Origin: Alentia gelatinosa
Taxonomy: Eukaryota; Annelida; Polychaeta; Phyllodocida; Polynoidae
Direction of reading: 5' to 3'
Length of the DNA: 64,000 nt
Assembly (NCBI GenBank): GCA_950022655.1
Contig: OX465584.1
Location: 62,622,841-62,686,840, forward strand
Shown one piece after another: positions 13,501 to 22,500 of the stretch (positions within the stretch are counted from its first letter, which is position 1; the number at the start of each line of letters is the position of its first letter). The notes below the pieces were generated by a model that had not been told where the DNA came from, did not search any database, and was given only the letters and a program-made list of their open reading frames with translations. The translations under genes were made by a program, and so were the position numbers.

Positions 13501-16500
13501 AATGGAATGGGGAAAATGGCTCGTCAAACCCGGCCACTCATCAAACCAGGTAACGGGGCAGGAATCGGAAGGATATTTTCTGCTCAGCGAGAACCCCGCT
13601 TAACAGGCAATGTGTGCATACAGCGTGCTGACTATGAAGGTACGACAACTGAAGAAAAAAAAAAGGTACGACAACTGGATGGGGAAACTGGCTGGTCACA
13701 CCCGACCACTCACCGAGGGCAGTTTCTTACGCGCTATGCTGGCCCGGAAGTCGTGGTTGGCCAACTTGGCGAGACGCCCGCGGTCCAGCGTCCCCCACTT
13801 GGGACCGCCCTTGGTATTGAAGGAAGGTGACCGGAACTTCTGTAACAGGGAAAGCCGGGAAGGGTATGGGTTCACAGCGGGAGCAGTGCGATCGTCTGGG
13901 GTTGGGTTCGAGTGCTGCAGTGTCTACATAGGTTGTTTAAGTCTAAGGAAAACTTGAGTAGGATTCTAAAATGTAGGGAGTTACTGCTGGTGATCTTGAA
14001 TTGATTCAAAGGTGGTGTTCTGCAGCTGGAAAATATTTTTAAACTAAAATTTTAAGCTGAAGAAGCATCTATTTTTATAAAAAGCAGCTCTTTATAAATT
14101 TGCTAAGAATAAATGGATATTTATCAAAATAGGGGCTACCTTATGATATCAACAACAATAAAAATCATATTATCAGGAATAGTACAATGTAGAAATTATG
14201 ATATCATGTAGTATACAATACAAAGAATATAAATATAACAACGTTACTAGGATACAATTTTGTTCAATCAATACGAAGATGGCAATGCTAGTTAGGTCTA
14301 CCTCCAGTGAAAAAAATAAACGCAAGTTGAATCAGCAGGGTAATTATACATTATCCTACCCCTAACTAAAAAAAACATTGGCTTAATATCGTGTGACATC
14401 ATTCGTTGGGGCGTGGCATAAGATGTTTCTTATGCAACTGTTAATTTATCTAAATTTAATGGAGATGGTGCGGAATAAATACTAGACGACCCTCAGTGAG
14501 AATCAACTTGGATTTAAGCAACTCGGCCCATACTGCTCCTGCAGACTGTAGCCTTGCAATGATCACTACACGCATGGGCCTTGTTGCATAAATCCAAATT
14601 GAGTCTCGCCTAGGGGCATTTATACTAACTCTTAATACCTCAGATTATACTATAGAGGAAACCCATGAAAGTCTGAGCTCGTATTCCATCGAGTTTGAAT
14701 CACGTAGTAATTCACAAGGCAAAGCCGCGTGAATGGCTATGTGATTCAAATGACATGGGATCGAGCTCTGACCCTAGACTTAAATGGGTTTCTGAATTTA
14801 TCTCACCCTTAATATTGACTAATGGGCTAACATTTGTGACATTATCCCCCATTGGATATATTTCCCAGGGATGCTAGTTGGGGTCAGAAAAAATTCCTAC
14901 ATGGGGACTGAGGCCAGTCTATGTATCACCTAAAACGCACATGGTGTAGGGGGAATCCCCATCACTCTCCTAGCAGATTCTTGGGCATATATTTTAAGCC
15001 AATCAGAAGTCAGTATTCAAGTTTGCCCTTATCCGTAGGAGCATTTCCTACAGGAATCCTACCATCCTACAGTTCTAGGTTGGAGCACTGGGATCCATAG
15101 GGCCTCTAACTGAGTGTACTCGGGGTAGCTAAATTCGGAATTTTGAAAGATTACAGAACAAGTTTATCTAAGATTTAGATTTCAGGGAACCTGAAGTCTA
15201 TTTTGTTCTCAAAACATACAATTTCTTGAACTTTTCATTACTTTGAGACTAAAATGAAAATCCTACATGTAGGCAAAATCCTACCAACTGGCATCCCTGA
15301 TTTCCTAAATATCTAATGGGTGTTAGATACGAGTTTCCAATGTTAAGTCTATGGAGAAAAAATATCTGGGGTGAGATAATCCCTTAATACCTCACACCTA
15401 CAGTAAAGACATATTCATTATCTCACCCCGGTATTCTTCTCCATAGGCTTAACGTTTAGAACTTTAACTCCACGGCCGTGAAGTTCGTGTACCCAATACT
15501 CAATGGCTAATTTGGTGAGTTATTTCATCAATGAATGATGTTATATGGGGTGAGATAAAATCAGAAACCCACTCGATGAAAATAACTTGGTCCGCACTCC
15601 ACCTCATTTGACCGCTACAGAATTCACTCAGCCTCGCTTTGTGAATGACTTCGCGGTTCAACTCGGTGGAGTACGCAAGTTATTTTCATCTCATGAGTAA
15701 CGGGTCAATGGTAATGTGCGACTTATTGGATATCATTTCGTGTGTTTTGTTCTTAAAGAAGCTAATTCCAGGTTACATTTTCTGTGACGGCATGGCGTCT
15801 GTGGAAGGCCACAGTCTGTCGCGAGGCCGAGATGGAGATCGGATTCTGACGGTGCAAATAAAAGCCAACAATTTAAACAGATTTTTGTTCATTCTGTTGT
15901 GTTTTTTTACATCGTGTAAGTCTATCTTAACCCATAATCTAAGAGATAGGTTTATCATAACTGGTAGGCAAAATATTAATTCATTTCTGATGACTATAAA
16001 TTCAAATAACCCATATAAATGTGAAACTTTTTTTTTCAATAAACATTTCTTTAAAAAAAAAAAGAATTCTAATTGTTTGGGGTTTTATTGACATCGTTCA
16101 AGTCTATAACTCTAACCCCAAAGATAATTCATTTCTAATTGTTTTTTACATCGTTCACTGACCTATCACCCTTTCACTGTAGACACCTATAATTCTATTT
16201 TCATAAAATAAAATATCTTTATAAAATGAAATATCTATACTACATATCAGATTATATTGAAAAAAAATGTAACTTTCCCAACCCTAAAATTTGCAGAAGT
16301 TTGCATTGTGATTAAATTGAATAAAATAATGATTCAAAAATTTAAAACTTTTTCATTGTATTTCCTATTCTGAATTCTGATCCCTAAAGAAGTTACAATT
16401 AAATACCGAAACATGTCGGAAAATACACCGAACTTCTAATGCCTCCTTGTTATTTCTCAAAGAAGACCAGTGTAGACAGGTTTAGAGGGAATATCTTGTC

Positions 16501-19500
16501 GATTTAATAATTCAGAATTCTGTTTCTTTTACTGCTGCCCCTAGACTTGCTCAAGTCTTTGATAATGAACATTTATTAAATGATTGATCACAATCAGAAT
16601 AAATTTCATTCTAGTATGTATCCTTCTCTGACTGGCCCATGAATCAAAGACTTGTCCACTATGAACAGAATCTCCTGTTTATGGCCCAAGCCACTTCCTG
16701 TAACCCTATACCTCCTCCTACCCCTCCCCCCTCCCTCCTCCAGTTCCCTAGCCGCCCGTATTGTCAAAGCAATAAATTTTGCCTACTCCTGACTGTGACC
16801 CGATTAAGATCAAAGTGAGAAGGTATCAATCTCCCAGCAGATATCCTGATCAGTGGCCATGATATCTGTCGGAGCATGCGCAGTGGCTCACCTGTCTCCG
16901 TCCCATGGTGTGTCGCTGAGTATCCGGGATGGCGTAACCCTCCTCGTCCAGCGAGACGCCATGAGATGTGATACACGAGCGCGCGCGAGGCTGGGCCAGG
17001 TCCACCGGATCCTGGTACACCGGATCCTCCGCCACGCGCGAAGTGCCCTCTGGCGGCTTGTCTGAAAGCACGGTCTGCGGATCTGCGTATAGGTACTCGT
17101 CTGACTTGTGTCGCTTCAGTGCGCCTGTCGTCTGGTCGCGGTATGTCTTGATGGGAATGATGTCATGATGCCGCTCGTAGCTGTGTTTTAAACACCATAA
17201 ACATAAACATATCAGGAAAAAACAATCATTTATTTAAAAAAAAAAAAAATTGATAATCAATGTTAGAAGTGGCGAGGGGAATGGGGCATGTAAGGCAGGC
17301 ATGGCTTCACACATCTTAATATTTGTTTGATTTAATGTACGGGGCTGCACGAATGGGGCTGGGGTGTGTGGGGAGGATTGAACCACTGTTTACTGGAGTG
17401 AAGGAGGCCTAATTTATTCTCCCTTTGTTTTACCCAAGAAAAACGAATTTTATAAACTGATAATGAAAACAAGGATTGCATTGGAAAAGAATAAAACTGC
17501 CATCTTTGTGTTGTACGGAATAGAAAAGATTTCAAATCGGACCGGTGTAGTACGTACATCGAAAAGAATATCACTGATTCTCATCAATCCGACAAATTTG
17601 TGGGATCAGAGAACTTTCACACACCAATATCTTATAGACTTAATTAGACTAATAGGTGACACATATCTAAGTACTGTGACCATAGCGGATACAACCTTAT
17701 CTATGTGACAGTTTAAAATGTAACCCTGAATCGTGCACAAATGGTACCATTTCACTATCCTCTTAAGGGAGAAACAGTGGACTTGATGAAGCAGTTTAAA
17801 TTCACAGGGAACGATGCATAAACATAGGTAAACTATCATAACATATCTAAAATAGCCTTGCATTTTCCAAACCAACAACAAAAGACGAGAGATCAAGAAA
17901 CAATGTACTATAATTTTCAAGCTGTATGAAACTTTGAAATAGAGCATGTTTCATGATCTTCATATAAATACTTGAATTTTTTTTTTTTTAAATAAAAAAA
18001 AATAAAAAAAGGAAAGATTTCAAAGTGATGGTTGGCATTCATTCTGACCCATATTATCAGGGAAATGTATGCATCTTATCCTGAGTACATGTATGGCAGG
18101 CGACCTAAAGATAACAAGGTGATAATGCTGAAATACCTCCTTGGCATTGCGTAGTCTGTGGTAGAGTACCTACAATAATTACCACATATTTACTGGATAT
18201 TCCTGCAGAAATAAATCTGTAACGTTCATAGCTGCCTCTATTTATCAAAACCATTATCATCTCAAATTTTTGTACCAATACTACTTCTTGTAGGGTGCAA
18301 ATTCTTTGAATTGCAAGACTAAAAATCAACTTATTCCAGGATAATATCAATCTTTCCTGATCACCTTGATGATGTTTGTATGCGTACTCTCACTCTCAAA
18401 ATGTACTTACTTCTCATATCCTTAGCATATTTAATTTGTGTTTTTTAAGCTAATTATTATACCATCTATGTTTTCTTACCTGTATTAATCGTCAATTTCC
18501 GACGTAGCATTTGTGTCAGACTTGAATAAACACTTTTGAACAGTTGTATTATATTCCGGATTTGTAATCCTATAATGGAAGATCTGAGAGATGTGTGTTT
18601 GGTAAATTTGATGAAACTTTTACTCAAGGGCAAGATATTGCTTTATCTGAGTATTTCGTAGTGGCAACTACAAGGAGAATACGGCCACAGAGATCGAAAT
18701 CATGGTAATGTTGTATTTATTACTTACCTTTCAAGTAATTATTAGGAAAAATCTAGTATATAATTAGAAATTCGACCCTACGGCCGTGCTTTGTTTGTAT
18801 GAATTAGTTCATATAATGCCCGTCAGGTGGCCGAAAAATACGTATCCTCCTAGGAGATTCCGGAGGTCCGTATTCTACTCAGTAGCGATCTGGAGGCTCC
18901 ATTGGCTTAGTATGGAGACTTTGTATTAGGTGGATAATAAACCCTGATAGACCCAAATATTACCCGACACGTTTACTCTGTTTATCCACTCTAGTCCCAT
19001 CGTCTATTTTTGGGTTAGATTCATCGTACTCTAAACACGTTTCTCCTATTATCTCACACCGGTAGTTTTCTCTATAGGCTTAACTTTAGGAACTCATACT
19101 CCACAGCCGTGAAGGTAGTGTACCCAATACTCCATGGCTAATTGGGTGAGTTCTTTTATTGATTAATAATGTTATACGGGGTGAGATAAAATCAGAAATC
19201 CATGCGATGAAAATGACTTGGTCCGCACTCAACCTCGTTTGACCGCAGAGTAATTCACTCAGTTTGCCTTTGTGAATTACTCCATGGCCAAACGAGTTGG
19301 AGTACGCACCAAGTTATTTTCATCGTGTAAGTTTCCTTCTAATTATTACTACCCATGCAGTATATCAAATAATTACATACTGCTGCTCCCTGTACAGTAT
19401 AAATTGTATACTGAACCCTGTGCAGTACACTCTTATACTGCACACGTTGAAACATCAGCAGTGTGTGGGATTTCACGCTGACATGTCTTCTATGCCAGTA

Positions 19501-22500
19501 TATGGTAAGATTTGATTAATTTTAGGTATATGATAAATATAGAACGACCCACCATGCTTGTACATGCTACAAAACTCGATGGAAATTAATATTATTTACG
19601 GAACTCGGCCTAGGGCCTCGTTATGTATAAAGCAACGATTCCCCATCTTATTTTGTAGCATGTACAGCATGGTAGATCGTTCTTTATTATCCATCGTATA
19701 CAAAGTCCCCATTGAAAATGTATGGGGACTCAGTAAACCACCACCCATTGTATAAAACCTGCCAGATACCATAACTGTGGTAAACGGATTCAAACCTGTG
19801 GTATACGGCCTCAAAACCATGGTATACGGAAAAAATAGTCCCTTTGTGCTATAGAGCAAAGAAATAGTCCCTATTGTTATACCCTTTAATATGGCAATTA
19901 CTTGGTTTAATTTATTCGAAATAATGGATAATAAATACAACAAACGATGATTATCTGGATAGGCGGCTCTGCAAACCACTCGAGGTTGACGTCGTAATAC
20001 ACTCTCTAGCGCTCGTGTATTACTACGCGTCAACCTCTCGTGGTTTACGACCGCCTGTCCACAAAACCATCGATTATTGTCTATTTATAAGTACTGCATA
20101 TCTGTATCTGTTTATAGTTGTTATCTAGCTCATGTGGGGGAGCATGTGGAAGATAGTGACCATGTAACTCCTGTCCTGTGCATTCCAAACTCGATGGCCA
20201 GATTTCTATAATCCAGAAGTTTATTTACAAATTAGCGAAGTATTGATATCAGTCATACCAATCAAATGTTTGACTTAGGACTTGTAGCTAATTCCAGCTG
20301 ACGTGACTTGGATTTCTGTCAGATACTAGAGTGACCACTTTATATTTAAACACTTTGCGTTTTTTTGTTTTTTTTATAGAGCTAACCACGTGGAATGAAA
20401 GTCAATTTTTAAGTCTTACACTCTCTGGCGAACGGATTGTATCTGATATCCACCGAATTTTCAGAAGATATGATATGAATATCTTTTTATAAATTCATCC
20501 TTCCAAATATACTCTCTAAGGATTTTTCTTTTCTTGTGCGCCTATTTAGAAATGATTACAGGAAGGTATGTTAGCTGTTGTCAATTAAAAAAGTGGAAAT
20601 ATTTTTCATGTGGAATTTGCTGCTTAAGAGTGATTGAGAAAACTCAGAAAATATATTATTATTGGCCATGGAATAGGGCTGAGGGTTTGTGGGGAGGTTT
20701 GAACCACTGTTTATTGGCGTGAATTAGGTTCAATTTATATCATAATTGTTTCGTAAAAGAATTTTTTTTTTAATCTTGTAAACTGGAAATAAAGACAAGG
20801 ATTTCATTGGAAAATTGGAAAACTGTTACTACCCACAAGCATTTCCCGATGGATCTGAACACTTACCTGGGGTTGCTGATTTTCCTATGGCCACTCTTAA
20901 TAAAGCCATCCTCTGGTATCTGTGCATTGTGCCTGACCACCTTCACCACAGCCGACTGGTCTTGTCGGACCCGCAGTACGCCCGGGGCGGGCGGTCGCTG
21001 CGGGGCGCGTGGCCGAGGAGGCCGGGCAGGTTTACGGGGCCGAGACTCACCGATCTCCTCGTAAAAGGACACGGTCCCCCTGTCCAACTCCTCATCCTGC
21101 CCACTGGTGGAGATGGCGTACGGCTCCACTCTGGGCGCGTTGAACACTACCGACCCGTTAGACAGGGTCTCTGTGGTCCTAGTGTCGGTTTTAGTTTCAC
21201 GGTTTCCATTCGCGATTATCTGATCACACTGTCCTTGAGTCGCTGACTGAGACCGACGCTTTTCTCGCTTTTCTGCTTTCTTCTTCATGTAGACATCATG
21301 CGCGAAGGTTCGTGGTGGTTTTGGTGGCGCGTCAGGTTTCTCAACAGCAATATCACCCGCAGTCTCCAACAAAACCACACTGTCGTAATAGTTCGCGGAG
21401 TCACGCTTTCGTGGCTCCTCCCCTGACCTGGGTCGCGGTTTCTTTTTTCTTGTCTTATCAACCACAGCATACTTCGGCATCGTAGATTGGTTCTCAGTAT
21501 CTTCCTTCTCCACAACCACTTCGTCACCCGGGTCAGAGACACTGCGCGTTTTCATGAGTTCATTCCGTCGTTTAAGCCACTCAGGTGGCTCCCCTGATTT
21601 GGGTGGCTTCTCTGTCACAATCTCTGGTTTGCCAGAAGGTTTTTCGGTTAATATCTCTGGTTTACTGGAAGGTTTTTCGGTTAATATCTCCGGTTTACCA
21701 GAAGGTTTTTCTGTTATTATCTCTGGTTTACCAGAAGGTTTTTCTGTCAATATCTCGGGTTTCTCCGTTACTATCTCTGGTTTATTGGAAGGTTTCTCCG
21801 TTAATATCTCCGGTTTATTGGAAGGTTTCTCCGTTAATATCTCTGGCTTTGTTGGTTTGACAGGCTTCTGTGGTTTATCTTTGAACAGGTCGCTAGGTTT
21901 GAGTGGCACCGTTGGTTTCGCAGTCTTTGGCTGAGGAGCCTCATCCGTCTTTTCAGTTTGTGGTTTCTCTGGTGGGATCGGCCGCTTCCTGAAGGCTTCG
22001 ATGGTCAGGTTGTCATCCCCGATAACAAATTGACTTATTCGTTGAGAGAATCCTTCATCAATTCGTAAAGGTGGCGGCAAGTTCTGGGGCCGGGGACCGG
22101 GGATTTCAGGTGCCTTCCTCACCGGTGTCGGCTTTTCCCGTTCATTTACAGACTCGGACCGAGTGACTCGGGGCTTAGCAACAGGGCTCTGTGAGGACAT
22201 TAACGATGGATCATACGATTTTAGTTTAACCACCGGTTTTTTAGTCCGCGGTGGTTTGACGGGAGTCTCTACTGGACGCGGGGCAGCTCCAAGTATGATC
22301 TTTGGCTGGCAGATTGCCTTTGGCGATCTCACGGGGCTACCTCTGCGTGGCGAATGAGTTCTGCGGGTCCTCCCTGGACCATGTGTTGGGCTGGTCTTTG
22401 GACTGATCAACCCCGACTCTCCCACCTGCTTCGTGCCTGCCACAACCGGCGACTGCACCTTCTTGGGTGACGCAGGCGACACCATACGCTCAGGAGATTG

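Noticed and set aside
13726..13732. Alternative donor GCGC|GTAAGA in exon 3
   Set aside because: Joining from here to 10,028 gives an early stop. The GTGAGTGG donor after 13,714 keeps the frame.
21051..21062. Alternative donor ATCG|GTGAGT inside the large exon
   Set aside because: Good consensus, but it leaves phase 1, and joining to 17,180 then breaks the frame. The donor at 20,867 gives the right phase and an open frame.
21554..21934. 126-aa plus-strand ORF (ISGLPEGFSV repeats)
   Set aside because: Antisense shadow of the coding repeat in the DENND2-like exon.
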